A stretch of DNA of 64,000 nt from Acidiluteibacter sp963716125. Its GTDB lineage: Bacteria > Bacteroidota > Bacteroidia > Flavobacteriales_E > Vicingaceae. Numbering within the stretch: position 1 is the first letter of the stretch; each line of letters starts with the position of its first letter. The position numbers were made by a program, and so were the translations under genes. Below the pieces are notes generated by a model. That model was not told where the DNA came from and searched no databases. It saw only the letters and a program-made list of their open reading frames with translations. Location: assembly GCA_963716125.1 (NCBI GenBank), contig OY970294.1:310001-374000 (forward strand), in the 5' to 3' direction. Of the stretch, positions 33,323-42,564 are shown piece after piece.

Positions 33323-34456
33323 CTATTGGATACTAATTTTTTGAAAAATATATTCTCCATTTCTAATTAATTTCAAATTATAAATTCCCTTGTTTAATCT
33401 AGAAATATCTATACTGTTTTCGTTATTACTAAGATTTATTTGTCCTTCTTTTACTAATTGACCTTTTATGTCAATAATAGAATAAGAATATAAACCTTTA
33501 AACGAGTCCTCTATAGTTAAATGTAATATGTTTCGAGCAGGAATAGGATAAACTTTTACGGCCGCATTATTTAATTGATTTTCTTTTATTGAAACACATG
33601 TTGTTACCGTAATATCAATGCTATCTCTTGAAGAACAACCATAAGCATTGGTTACTTTTACCCAATAAGTTCCTGAAGAATCAACTACTAAACTATCAGC
33701 AGTAGTGCTGTCTTGCCATAAATAGGTAGCTGCTGAATCTAAAGCACTTAATGTAAGTGTTTGGCCTGCACAAATAGTAGTATCCATGCCTAAGTTAACG
33801 AGTGGTAAATCTTTTACCTCTATTTGAATGGTAGTGTCTTTAGAGCAGTTTGCACTATCTGCAACTAATTTTATATTAAAAACTCCTACACTGTCCGCAC
33901 TGATTAATGAGTTGTTGTTAGTGCTAAACAAAACATCATTTTTATACCAAGAAAAATTTACTCCATTAATACTTTGATTGTTGAAGTATATCACATCATT
34001 CAAACAAGAGATGGTATCGTTTATATTAAAATTAGGAACTAACTGCGAGCTAGCCGGGCAGCAATCTTTTACATTTACAGAATCATACAATGCATTTACA
34101 AAAGTAGCATCTATAAAAGCAGATGCTTTTATAGTATAGTTATTTGATAATAACGTTGGAATCTTCACATTAAAAACGGGATAACTTATTGCCCCTGCAC
34201 AAATAAAACTTGATGTATAGTTTACATTTATATAAATAGTATCAGTACTAATTGTATAAGTATAACCTGCATTTACATAGTTTATACATCCTAAATAAGT
34301 TCTAACATCAATATTCAAAGTATCGCAACTTACTGGAGCAGTTGTTTGAACAGTAATGTTAGTAGCATAAAAAATACCTTGTGCTTTAATACTTTGTCCA
34401 GCAAAAATTAGCGAACAGAAAAAAAATAGGGTTAGTGTTAGATTTTTAAATTTCAT
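33323..34456 (-). CDS. T9SS type A sorting domain protein with PKD/Ig-like domains
   Basis: 377-residue secreted protein. A signal peptide ends at 'AGQSIKAQ' (about 1-26). A ~110-residue beta-rich domain of unknown type follows, then Ig/PKD-like modules ('VPNFNINDTISCLNDVIYFNNQSINGVNFSWYKNDV' and 'NLGMDTTICAGQTLTLSALDSAATYLWQDSTTADSLVVDSSGTYWVKVTNAYGCSSRDSIDITV'). The type A sorting domain closes it ('VYPIPARNILHLTIED…KGIYNLKLIRNGEYIFQKISIQ'). It has its own promoter and terminator and is probably monocistronic. The partner or ligand is unknown. Confidence 0.87.
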   Translation of the reverse strand: MKFKNLTLTLFFFCSLIFAGQSIKAQGIFYATNITVQTTAPVSCDTLNIDVRTYLGCINYVNAGYTYTISTDTIYINVNYTSSFICAGAISYPVFNVKIPTLLSNNYTIKASAFIDATFVNALYDSVNVKDCCPASSQLVPNFNINDTISCLNDVIYFNNQSINGVNFSWYKNDVLFSTNNNSLISADSVGVFNIKLVADSANCSKDTTIQIEVKDLPLVNLGMDTTICAGQTLTLSALDSAATYLWQDSTTADSLVVDSSGTYWVKVTNAYGCSSRDSIDITVTTCVSIKENQLNNAAVKVYPIPARNILHLTIEDSFKGLYSYSIIDIKGQLVKEGQINLSNNENSIDISRLNKGIYNLKLIRNGEYIFQKISIQ

Positions 34457-34478
34457 GGTTATTGTTTTAATTTGGCTT

Positions 34479-34508
34479 CAAAGATATGCTAATAAAGTAA
34501 TTGGGCAA
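34479..34508 (-). promoter_or_regulatory. candidate Bacteroidota promoter (TTG-19-TATCTTTG)
   Basis: Read on the minus strand, TTG (34506-34508) and TATCTTTG (34479-34486) are separated by 19 bp, close to the TTG / TAnnTTTG consensus. The 34456 start is about 22 bp downstream. Confidence 0.62.
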
Positions 34509-34565
34509 TGCATTGTATGTTTCTATTTCTTTAGTATTATCTTTACCTTTTAAAAAGATATAAGT

Positions 34566-34982
34566 ATGTCATCAGAAAAATTTGAATCTCAAAAAGCTCC
34601 TGAAGCAGTAGGAGCTTATCCTCACGCTAGAAAAGTAGGAAATCTTTTATTTTTATCTGGAGTTGGTCCTCGTGAAAGAGGAACCAAAAAGATTCCAGGT
34701 GTAGAGTTGGATGAAAACGGTAATGTTTTGTCATATGACATTGAAAAACAATGCCATTCAGTATTTAAAAATGTAAAATCTATTGTAGAAGATGCAGGCT
34801 CATCATGGATGAATATTGTAGATGTTACTGTATTTTTAACCAATATGAAGGCTGATTTTAAAATTTACAATAAAATTTATGCAGAATATTTTGCTGATAA
34901 TCAGCCATGCAGAACCACTGTAGAAATTAAAAGTTTACCCACTCCTATTGGAATTGAGCTAAAAGTTATTGCTACAATTTAA
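34566..34982 (+). CDS. RidA family protein, 2-aminomuconate deaminase-like
   Basis: 138 residues, the full length of the RidA/YjgF family. The conserved substrate-binding Arg is in 'PCRTTVEIKSLPTPIGIELKVIATI'; 'AVGAYPHARKVGNLLFLSGVGPRERG' and 'SIVEDAGSSWMNIVDVTVFLTNMKADFKIYNKIYAEYF' are typical. 'PTPIGIE' in place of 'P.g..vEIe' marks the subgroup annotated as 2-aminomuconate deaminase in the kynurenine route of tryptophan breakdown. The aldehyde dehydrogenase at 60.5 kb is of the matching 2-aminomuconic semialdehyde type, but the genes are not adjacent. It could also be a general imine/enamine deaminase. Confidence 0.85.
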   Translation: MSSEKFESQKAPEAVGAYPHARKVGNLLFLSGVGPRERGTKKIPGVELDENGNVLSYDIEKQCHSVFKNVKSIVEDAGSSWMNIVDVTVFLTNMKADFKIYNKIYAEYFADNQPCRTTVEIKSLPTPIGIELKVIATI

Positions 34983-35112
34983 TGCGATTTGTGTATAAGA
35001 AATGTAAAAATTGTACACAATATATTTTCATTGGATTTTTTATGTATTAATCTTTAACTGCTAATTCGAACTTTTTAGGCATTTATTTTTCTTTTTCAAT
35101 TCTAAAAAATCA

Positions 35113-35144
35113 TTGATACATCTACTTTAGAATTGTTAAATTTG
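35113..35144 (+). promoter_or_regulatory. candidate promoter of the ileS operon (TTG-21-TAAATTTG)
   Basis: TTG at 35113-35115 and TAAATTTG at 35137-35144 match the Bacteroidota consensus, 37 bp before the ileS start. No T-box-like leader is evident. Confidence 0.6.
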
Positions 35145-35181
35145 TGCTCATTTTAATTATTCCAGATTTTTAGGTTACAGA

Positions 35182-38100
35182 ATGAGTAAATACAAAGAAT
35201 ATAAGCAATTAAATTTGCCCGAAATAGCTTCAGAAGTTTTAAAAAAATGGGAGCAAGAAAATACTTTTCAAAAAAGTATTGATACTAAAGAAGGTGCAGC
35301 TCCATTTGTTTTTTATGAAGGACCGCCATCTGCAAATGGATTACCTGGAATTCACCATGTAATGGGCAGAACCATTAAAGATATTTTTTGTAGATATAAA
35401 ACGCAAAAAGGATTTCAAGTAAAACGTAAAGCAGGTTGGGATACCCATGGTTTGCCGGTAGAACTTGGAGTAGAGAAAGAATTAGGAATCACAAAAGAAG
35501 ATATTGGCAAATCTATTTCTGTAGAGGAGTACAATCAAAAATGCCGTGAGGCCGTAATGAAATACACTGATGTTTGGAATAATTTGACCAAGCAAATGGG
35601 TTATTGGGTGGACATGAATGATCCTTATGTGACCTATGATAATAAATACATAGAAAGTGTATGGTTTTTATTAGCAAAGCTTTACAAAAAAGGATTAATT
35701 TATAAAGGCTATACTATTCAACCTTATTCTCCTGCTGCCGGCACTGGGTTGAGTACTCACGAATTGAATCAACCTGGATGTTATAAAGATGTTAAGGACA
35801 CTTCTGCTGTAGCTCAATTTAAAGTAGTTAATAATCAAATCTCTGAAAATGGGAAATCATTTTTAGAGATTATTAAACCTGAACAAAATAAATTATTTGC
35901 TGGTTGTGATACTTGGAATGAAATATTTTTTATTGCATGGACAACTACACCTTGGACTTTGCCTTCTAATACTGCATTGGCTGTTGGTAAAAATATAGAA
36001 TATCTTGTAGTCAAATGTTTTAATAAATATACAAATATCCCACAGATAGTAATTATTGCACAGGATTTATTGCATAAGCACTTTAAGTTAGCAACTGAGG
36101 GGTTTAGTTATATCGGTGAACATATGATTAGCTTAAAGGGAGATTACAAAGATGGCAGTCAAAAAAATTCTTTTTTAATTATTGCTAAATTTAATGGATC
36201 AGATTTAGAAGGAATGCGCTATGAGCAATTATTGCCTTATGTTCAGCCAACTGATGGAGATGCTTTTAGAGTTATTTTAGGAGATTTTGTAACCACTCAA
36301 GACGGTACTGGTATTGTTCATTTAGCTCCTAGTTACGGTGCAGATGACTTTAGAGTGGCAAAATCTAATGGAATAGGATCGCTTCATTTGGTAGATATGC
36401 AAGGACGATTTCTTGATGAGGTAAGTGATTTTGCAGGTGAATATGTAAAAGAACAGTATTTAGATGATGATAAAAAGGCTGCTGATTATAAATCAGTTGA
36501 TATTAGAATATCCATCAAATTAAAAGAAGAGAATAGAGCCTTTGATGTTCAAAAATACGAGCACAGTTACCCGCATTGTTGGCGAACTGACAAGCCTGTA
36601 TTATATTTTCCGTTGGATTCTTGGTTTGTAAAAACTACTGCCATGAAGCCTGAATTGATTGCCAATAATAAAACGATTAATTGGAAGCCTGAAAGTACAG
36701 GAACTGGTCGTTTTGGTAATTGGTTGGAAAATTTGCAGGATTGGAATTTATCCCGTTCTAGATATTGGGGTATTCCTTTACCTATTTGGCGAACAGAAGA
36801 CAATGATGAAGAAATAATCATAGAATCAGCAGAGCAATTAAAAACAGAATGCCAAAAAGCTGTAGAAGCCGGATTGATGGATAAAAATCCAATGGGAGAC
36901 TTTAAAGCTGGTGATTTTTCAAAAGAAAATTATAATTCTTTTGATTTTCATCGTCCATTTGTTGATGAAATCATACTCCTATCAAGTAAAGGAAAGGCTA
37001 TGAAAAGAGAAGCGGACCTAATTGATGTTTGGTTTGACTCAGGCTCTATGCCTTATGCGCAATGGCATTATCCTTTTGAAAATAAAGAATTGATTGATCA
37101 AAACCTTCCAGAAGGGCAAGAAGGCAAGTTTTATCCAGCTGATTTTATAGCTGAAGGTGTAGATCAAACAAGAGGTTGGTTCTTTACTTTACATGCAATT
37201 GCTACCTTATGTTTTGATTCTGTGGCATACAAAAATGTAGTTTCTAATGGTTTAGTTTTAGATAAAAACGGTCAGAAAATGTCTAAACGTTTAGGCAATG
37301 CTGTTGACCCATTTACCACATTAGAGAAATACGGACCTGATGCTACACGTTGGTATATGATTAGCAATGCACAACCATGGGACAATTTAAAATTTGATTT
37401 AGATGGTATAAAAGAGGTTCAAAGAAAGTTTTTTGGCACTTTATATAATACGTACAATTTCTTTGCACTTTATGCTAATATTGATGGCTTTAATTTTTCT
37501 GAGGCTGAGGTAAAAAATGAAAATAGAGCAGAGATTGATAGATGGGTTTTATCGAAATTAAATTCTTTAGTAGCTGAGGTGGATCAATTGTACGCGGATT
37601 ATGAACCAACTAAGGCTACGAGGTCTATTCAAGATTTTGTAACAGAAAATCTAAGTAATTGGTACGTACGTTTATGTAGAAGAAGGTTTTGGAAAGGAGA
37701 TTATACCGAAGATAAAATATCAGCTTATCAAACATTATACACTTGTTTGGAGACTGTTGCAAGATTGTCAGCGCCTATTGCTCCATTTTTTATGGATCGA
37801 TTATTTAATGATTTGAATCAGATAAGTAAAAAAGATAAAAATTCATCTGTTCATTTAGCTGATTTTCCAATAGTGGATAAAACTTTAATCGATGAAGACT
37901 TAGAAGAACGTATGGAAATTGCGCAGCGTCTTTCTTCTATGATTTTAGCGCTACGGAAAAAGGAACAAATAAAAGTACGTCAGCCACTTCAGCGAATTAT
38001 GGTACCTATTTTAGATCCTAAATTTAAGCGTCAATTATCTGATGTACAAGATTTAATATTGTCAGAAGTAAATGTAAAAGAGATAGAATATTTGGAAGAT

Positions 38101-38643
38101 ACTGCAGGAGTTCTGGTAAAAAGAATTAAGGCAGACTTTAAAAAGTTAGGGCCTAAATTTGGGAAAAATATGAAGCAAGCTGCAGCTGCAATTTCTGCTT
38201 TAGACCAAGATCAAATTGCTGAATTTGAAAATAATAATACATTTGAAATTCTTATCGATCAAAAAACTGTAGAATTAAACATTGATGATGTAGAAATAAC
38301 TACTGATGATATACCAGGTTGGTTAGTAGCTTCAGAAGGAAAATATACAGTAGCTTTGGATATTGATATTTCTGATAGTTTAAAAGAAGAAGGATTGGCA
38401 AGAGAAATTGTTAATCGAATTCAAAATTTTAGAAAAGAAGCTGGCTTTGAGGTAACTGATAAAATTAATATCAAAATTGAAAAACATGCTGAATTGGATG
38501 AAGCAATAATAATGAATAAACAGTATATTTGTTCTGAAACTTTGGCTAATTCAATTGAATTGGAGGAGGAGTTAAATGGAGATGTTTTTCAAATAGAATT
38601 AGACAACAATATTGAGACGAAGGTTTCGTTACAAAGAATTTAA
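35182..38643 (+). CDS. ileS: isoleucine--tRNA ligase
   Basis: 1,153 residues of class I aminoacyl-tRNA synthetase. The HIGH-type motif is 'PPSANGLPGIHHVMGR' (about 48-63), the editing (CP1) domain contains 'AWTTTPWTLPSNTALAVG', the catalytic region has 'SRSRYWGIPLPIWR', and KMSKR is at about 699-703 ('KNGQKMSKRLGNAVDPF'). An anticodon-binding domain follows. The length and C-terminal extension without a zinc-binding Cys cluster fit the longer, eukaryote-like IleS type usual in Bacteroidota rather than the ~940-residue E. coli type. First gene of ileS-dksA-lspA (12 bp to the next start). Confidence 0.97.
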   Translation: MSKYKEYKQLNLPEIASEVLKKWEQENTFQKSIDTKEGAAPFVFYEGPPSANGLPGIHHVMGRTIKDIFCRYKTQKGFQVKRKAGWDTHGLPVELGVEKELGITKEDIGKSISVEEYNQKCREAVMKYTDVWNNLTKQMGYWVDMNDPYVTYDNKYIESVWFLLAKLYKKGLIYKGYTIQPYSPAAGTGLSTHELNQPGCYKDVKDTSAVAQFKVVNNQISENGKSFLEIIKPEQNKLFAGCDTWNEIFFIAWTTTPWTLPSNTALAVGKNIEYLVVKCFNKYTNIPQIVIIAQDLLHKHFKLATEGFSYIGEHMISLKGDYKDGSQKNSFLIIAKFNGSDLEGMRYEQLLPYVQPTDGDAFRVILGDFVTTQDGTGIVHLAPSYGADDFRVAKSNGIGSLHLVDMQGRFLDEVSDFAGEYVKEQYLDDDKKAADYKSVDIRISIKLKEENRAFDVQKYEHSYPHCWRTDKPVLYFPLDSWFVKTTAMKPELIANNKTINWKPESTGTGRFGNWLENLQDWNLSRSRYWGIPLPIWRTEDNDEEIIIESAEQLKTECQKAVEAGLMDKNPMGDFKAGDFSKENYNSFDFHRPFVDEIILLSSKGKAMKREADLIDVWFDSGSMPYAQWHYPFENKELIDQNLPEGQEGKFYPADFIAEGVDQTRGWFFTLHAIATLCFDSVAYKNVVSNGLVLDKNGQKMSKRLGNAVDPFTTLEKYGPDATRWYMISNAQPWDNLKFDLDGIKEVQRKFFGTLYNTYNFFALYANIDGFNFSEAEVKNENRAEIDRWVLSKLNSLVAEVDQLYADYEPTKATRSIQDFVTENLSNWYVRLCRRRFWKGDYTEDKISAYQTLYTCLETVARLSAPIAPFFMDRLFNDLNQISKKDKNSSVHLADFPIVDKTLIDEDLEERMEIAQRLSSMILALRKKEQIKVRQPLQRIMVPILDPKFKRQLSDVQDLILSEVNVKEIEYLEDTAGVLVKRIKADFKKLGPKFGKNMKQAAAAISALDQDQIAEFENNNTFEILIDQKTVELNIDDVEITTDDIPGWLVASEGKYTVALDIDISDSLKEEGLAREIVNRIQNFRKEAGFEVTDKINIKIEKHAELDEAIIMNKQYICSETLANSIELEEELNGDVFQIELDNNIETKVSLQRI

Positions 38644-38655
38644 AATAGAATTGAA

Positions 38656-39039
38656 ATGAGTGAAGAGAAAAAAAAATATTCTGACGAAGAATTAAATGAA
38701 TTTAAGGAGCTAATTAAAGGCAAATTAGAAGAAGCAAGAAAAGATTTAACTAATTTAAAAAATACATTATCTTACAAGGATGATCATGGAACTGATGACA
38801 CGTCACCTTCTTTTAAGATGATGGAAGATGGTTCTGAAACACTTTCAAGAGAAGAAATTTCGCAATTGGCAATTCGTCAAGAGAAGTTTATTTCTCATTT
38901 AGAAAATGCTTTGATAAGAATAGAGAATAAAACATATGGTATTTGCAGAGAAACAGGCAAATTGATACCTAAAGAAAGATTGAGAGCTGTGCCTCATGCC
39001 ACTCTTACTATTGAAGCTAAAGAAGCTCAAAATAGATAA
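38656..39039 (+). CDS. TraR/DksA family zinc-finger-like transcriptional regulator
   Basis: 127 residues: an N-terminal coiled coil (about 5-70) with 'DTSPSF' and a C-terminal DksA/TraR fold ('YGICRETGKLIPKERLRAVPHATLTIEAK'). Of the four zinc-ligand cysteines of classic DksA only the first remains (CxxC reduced to 'CRET'; the second pair replaced by 'LTIEAK'). Such Cys-poor versions are usual in Bacteroidota. DksA-type proteins enter the RNA polymerase secondary channel and act with ppGpp. It sits between ileS and lspA, an arrangement typical of the phylum. Confidence 0.9.
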   Translation: MSEEKKKYSDEELNEFKELIKGKLEEARKDLTNLKNTLSYKDDHGTDDTSPSFKMMEDGSETLSREEISQLAIRQEKFISHLENALIRIENKTYGICRETGKLIPKERLRAVPHATLTIEAKEAQNR

Positions 39040-39045
39040 ATTATA

Positions 39046-39073
39046 TAGCTGAAAATAAGTCTATTTTCAGCTA
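39046..39073 (+). terminator. hairpin between dksA-like gene and lspA
   Basis: A perfect 12-bp stem, TAGCTGAAAATA / TATTTTCAGCTA, with a 4-nt loop, 6 bp after the dksA-like stop and 22 bp before lspA. Only a weak T-rich tail ('TTCCTTT') follows, so it may attenuate or process the operon transcript rather than end it fully. Confidence 0.55.
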
Positions 39074-39095
39074 TTCCTTTCATAATTATAATTCT

Positions 39096-39714
39096 ATGAA
39101 TTTTCTTAAGCGTTTTTTTAGCCTTCCTGTTCTGGTTGTTTTATTGGTGTTGATTATCGATCAATGGTCTAAAATTTGGATTAAAACTAATCTATTTTTA
39201 GGCGAAGAGTTTTCAGTTATAGGTAATTGGTTCATCATTCACTTTACAGAAAACAATGGAATGGCCTTTCGGCCTAGAGTTGGCAGGAGAATATGGAAAA
39301 TTAGCGCTGACCTTATTTAGAATAATTGTAGTAGGATTTATAGGGGTGTACTTATTTAAATTGCCTAAATCTACTCCAAAAGGGCTGTTAGTGACTGGCG
39401 CACTTATTTTTGCGGGTGCAGTTGGAAATATTATTGATAGTGTCTTTTACGGCGTAATCTTTAATGATAGTATCAATCAAATTGCCACTTTACTTCCTGA
39501 TTCAGGTGGTTATGCTACCCTATTGCATGGAAAAGTAGTAGATATGCTTTATTTCCCATTAGTTGATGGTTATTTTCCAGATTGGTTACCGATTTGGGGA
39601 GGAGAATATTTTCTTTTTTTCAGACCAGTTTTTAATGTGGCTGACTCAGCAATTACAATTGGAATTTTAAGCTTATTGATTTTTCAACGTAAATATTTTA
39701 AAGCTTTGTCATAA
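39096..39714 (+). CDS. lspA: lipoprotein signal peptidase (signal peptidase II), with a one-base frameshift
   Basis: The first frame (39096-39320) encodes the N-terminus to 'FTENNGMAF' and the second (to 39714) continues 'GLELAGEYGKLALTLFRIIVVG…'. Removing one C at ~39270 in 'GCCTTTCGGCCT' gives a normal 205-residue LspA: four membrane segments and both catalytic aspartates ('GNIIDSVFYGVIFND' and 'FNVADSAITIGI'). LspA removes lipoprotein signal peptides and is essential or nearly so in Gram-negative bacteria. This window encodes at least three lipoproteins, so a genuine knockout is unlikely and a sequencing or assembly error is the simplest reading. Third gene of ileS-dksA-lspA. Confidence 0.9.
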
Positions 39715-39740
39715 AAAAAACCCTCAACCTAAGCAGAGGG
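39713..39740 (-). terminator. intrinsic terminator (minus strand)
   Basis: On the minus strand, CCCTC-N10-GAGGG is followed by a run of eight T (plus strand AAAAAAAA at 39713-39720). It lies between the convergent lspA (end 39714) and the T9SS gene ending at 39812. The stem is short. Confidence 0.55.
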
Positions 39741-39811
39741 CAAAATAAAGCTTATAAATTACTTTCTACTTAATAGGCAGTATCAACTTACTTTCACTGT
39801 TTTAAAACGAA

Positions 39812-41428
39812 TTATCTCACTATTATTTTTTTCAAAATAATACCTTCCTCTGATATTATTTTGAAAAGATAAACGCCATAGGAAAAGTTGGTTGTATTGA
39901 TTTCAATCTCACCTTGCATCTTATTTTCATAAACCAATTTTCCATTCAAATTAAATATATTGATTGCAGTTGCTGAAGGAGAGCTAATAAATACGCTTTG
40001 ATTTTGTTTAACGGGATTTGGAAAAATTTTTGTTTCTAAAATTTCATTTACTTTTGGAACTGTTCCACTTGTAATAAATCCATTATTATATAAATCTTTG
40101 ATAGTTCTTGCAGCTCTTTTTAAATCGACAACTGACCTCGTAAAAGTCCCATCGTTTAGTGAGTTTTCAGCATATAAATAAGCGATATCCATTTCAATAA
40201 ATTCTTCTTTTATAAATTTATCTTTTCTAAAAGATGTAATTATTCTTTTATCATCAGGAGTTAAAGGTGAAGCACCAAAGTTATTTATTTCTGTCCAGCC
40301 AATATTTGGATTCACAGTAGGATCACCTGGGTAGATATAATTAGAAACAATATTGGTAGCACCGTTAGATTGAAAATAACCATTTCCACCATATCGTAAA
40401 GAACTATTATCTAAAAACTTAGACTGCATATAACTATAGTAGTCTTCTAATTTGGTAGGATAATAGGCATAAGGTTTAGTGATATCATTATCAAAAAACA
40501 TACTATTACTCATTTTTTGATTGAGGAATAAAATTCCTGCCGCAGGAGGAGACGTACCATATCCTTTAAAATTGTTATCGCTATTATCATTAATATCACC
40601 ATTATATGCATAGGCTAAGTTTAATGAAGTATCAGTCCCCATATAATCATCTCTAGGATTGCCAATATCAAAATCAGTGTACATGCCAACAAAGACATCT
40701 TTATAATCTCTTCTCGAGCGATTAATTACTTTTAAATTTAAAAAGAGGGTATTGTTTAATGCTTCATTCGTACTGTTAAAACCATATAACATACCGTGCA
40801 CTTCCACATTTAAAGCATCATTTTTATCGCCAGTTTTTCCAGCATCATTACAAATAAAATAAATAGCTTCATCTCCTCTAATGTCTGGGTAGTCACCATC
40901 CTCAGGTTCGTATTTTTGATTTCCATTTAAATCAACAAATGGAGCAAGTGTCTGCGCGTATAATGAACCTCCGTTAGAAGGCCAATTTAGAATTTCTTCA
41001 GGAATTTCATAAGATTTATTTTTATAATTGTTTATATGCCAAAGAATGGTTGACTTTTTAACTTTCCAAACTCTATTCCATAAGGAAGGATCAGATCCAC
41101 TACTAGTAGCAATTTTTAGAGGTCCTTGAGTAAAATCATTATTTTCTTCGAATAATCTGGAGAGGTAAAGCAAATTAGGCTTATTGGGTAATTTAAAATC
41201 AAAATGTCCACCAATCCAAAGTCCACTTAGAAATATAACATGTTTTCCCGAATTTTTTGGAACTTCAAATTTTGCCCGATCATTAAACCCATCATTGAAC
41301 AAACGACCATCTGAATATACGCGAGCATTTATATTTCCAACAGAAAGATCTTTAAATACTGCTTGAGAAAAGACCATACTCATCTCACCTAAAATAAAAA
41401 TAAGTGATATGATGACTATCTTTTTCAT
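39812..41428 (-). CDS. T9SS type A sorting domain protein with EF-hand-like calcium motif
   Basis: 538-residue secreted protein. A signal peptide ends at 'SMVFSQ' (about 1-22). The body resembles a Bacteroidota-specific family with 'INARVYSDGRLF…FEVPKNSGKHVIFLSGLWIGG', 'PFVDLNGNQKYEPEDGDYPDIRGDEAIYFICND' (a dockerin/EF-hand-like DxNGxxxxxxxDG site, about 165-185) and 'NTLFLNLKVINRSRRDYKDVFVGMYTDFDIGNP'. The type A sorting domain ends it ('IFPNPVKQNQSVFIS…SYGVYLFKIISEEGIILKKIIVR'). Function unknown. Its 5' flank abuts the IS at 41485. Confidence 0.85.
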   Translation of the reverse strand: MKKIVIISLIFILGEMSMVFSQAVFKDLSVGNINARVYSDGRLFNDGFNDRAKFEVPKNSGKHVIFLSGLWIGGHFDFKLPNKPNLLYLSRLFEENNDFTQGPLKIATSSGSDPSLWNRVWKVKKSTILWHINNYKNKSYEIPEEILNWPSNGGSLYAQTLAPFVDLNGNQKYEPEDGDYPDIRGDEAIYFICNDAGKTGDKNDALNVEVHGMLYGFNSTNEALNNTLFLNLKVINRSRRDYKDVFVGMYTDFDIGNPRDDYMGTDTSLNLAYAYNGDINDNSDNNFKGYGTSPPAAGILFLNQKMSNSMFFDNDITKPYAYYPTKLEDYYSYMQSKFLDNSSLRYGGNGYFQSNGATNIVSNYIYPGDPTVNPNIGWTEINNFGASPLTPDDKRIITSFRKDKFIKEEFIEMDIAYLYAENSLNDGTFTRSVVDLKRAARTIKDLYNNGFITSGTVPKVNEILETKIFPNPVKQNQSVFISSPSATAINIFNLNGKLVYENKMQGEIEINTTNFSYGVYLFKIISEEGIILKKIIVR

Positions 41429-41476
41429 GTTTTCTCGTGGATGTTAATTCATTTTCGGGCTCTTAAATTACGATAA

Positions 41477-41484
41477 ATTATAAT
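41477..41484. repeat. 8-bp target site duplication, left (ATTATAAT)
   Basis: ATTATAAT flanks the left end of the second IS1595 element and recurs at 42557-42564. Confidence 0.88.
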
Positions 41485-42556
41485 GGCTCTAGTTTAGCAC
41501 TGCGTTGATAATAGTGTTTTATAGTTTGGTTGGATTTGAACAAAGCGCTCCAGAGCTCCCGCAACAACTATCTGCTTTGCGAAAGCAAGGGTAATATCCT
41601 TGTTTGATTTTATTTTTTCTTTTATAATATGCCAATTTAGGTATTGTTGCAGGTATTTAGTAGACACGCCCCAGAATGTATTTCCAATCCACTTCTTTAT
41701 TTTATTGTGCGTTGAGTTTACATGCTGTACATGAAACGCTCCTTTTACTCTTTCTCCCCTGGAAACATTTACCGGATGAAACTCAATTTTGGTGTCTTTA
41801 GCGAAGCCTTTATAACTGTGGTGAGAATCACTACACAAAATTGTGCTCCCTTTTTTTATGCGATTGCCAATAGCATTTTTAATATCAATCTTTCTAATCC
41901 GTCCAAGTGTAGCTACACTCAGATTTAGCATTGACTTTCTGTCTTGAGTCACGATGACCGCAACCTGATCATTGCTTACACCCCTTTTGCTTGACTTACC
42001 GCCTCTTTTCCTTGGTTCTCGATTTTTAACCTTCATCCCTTTTTCAGATTTGAGGAAAAAGGTCTCATCACTTTCTGTGATACCAATGAAGGGCTCTCCG
42101 TCATCTGCGTCAACTGAAGACAATATCTTGTGGCGCCAATCAAAGGCTGTTTTCTTATTAATACCCAAAATCGAAACAATTTTGTCAAGACTTTTTTCTT
42201 CAACCATTAGTTTAAGATAATCAACAATCTTGTCTTTTCTTTGCAGCCCTGCCATCCAAGTACCTGTATACTCCGTAAAACTTCTTTGGCAAGACTTGCA
42301 TTTGTAGCGCTGTGCTCCTTTGTCAATCCCAAAACGAACATACTTAGAATGAGAACAATGAGGACAGGCTCCGAGTTTGTTATTAAACTCATGCTGACGT
42401 GAAACAATCGCAGACAGGTTAATCTCTTTAGTTGAATCTTCAATCTCCTTCAACAAACGCTCACGTTGTTTAATTGGCAGAGAGAGTATTTGGTCTTTAA
42501 GCTTTTCTGTTTTCATACACACAATATACAAATAATAGCTGAATTAAACTAGAGCC
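41485..42556 (-). mobile_element. IS1595-family insertion sequence (1,072 bp), complete
   Basis: Perfect 12-bp terminal inverted repeats GGCTCTAGTTTA at 41485-41496 and, reverse complemented, at 42545-42556. It contains one transposase gene and is flanked by 8-bp ATTATAAT duplications. It is inserted at the extreme 3' end of the beta-barrel gene: its stop codon (42558-42560) lies within the duplicated target, so that gene is intact. GC content looks higher than in the neighbouring AT-rich genes, suggesting arrival from elsewhere. Confidence 0.93.
41494..42516 (-). CDS. IS1595-family transposase (second element)
   Basis: 340 residues from ATG 42516 ('MKTEKLKDQIL'); an ATG at 42531 would add five residues. 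It has a zinc ribbon 'CPHCSHSKYVRFGIDKGAQRYKCKSCQRSF' (about 50-80), a helix-turn-helix-like stretch 'VEEKSLDKIVSILGINKKTAFDWRHKIL' and an ISXO2-like DDE domain ('GITESDETFFLKSEKG', 'ILCSDSHHSYKGFA', 'HVNSTHNKIKKWIGNTFWGVSTKYLQQYLNW'). Complete and presumably functional. It is clearly different from the 6055-6957 transposase. Confidence 0.93.
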   Translation of the reverse strand: MKTEKLKDQILSLPIKQRERLLKEIEDSTKEINLSAIVSRQHEFNNKLGACPHCSHSKYVRFGIDKGAQRYKCKSCQRSFTEYTGTWMAGLQRKDKIVDYLKLMVEEKSLDKIVSILGINKKTAFDWRHKILSSVDADDGEPFIGITESDETFFLKSEKGMKVKNREPRKRGGKSSKRGVSNDQVAVIVTQDRKSMLNLSVATLGRIRKIDIKNAIGNRIKKGSTILCSDSHHSYKGFAKDTKIEFHPVNVSRGERVKGAFHVQHVNSTHNKIKKWIGNTFWGVSTKYLQQYLNWHIIKEKIKSNKDITLAFAKQIVVAGALERFVQIQPNYKTLLSTQC

Positions 42557-42564
42557 ATTATAAT
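42557..42564. repeat. 8-bp target site duplication, right (ATTATAAT)
   Basis: Second copy of the duplicated target; it contains the stop codon of the 42558-44024 gene. Confidence 0.88.
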
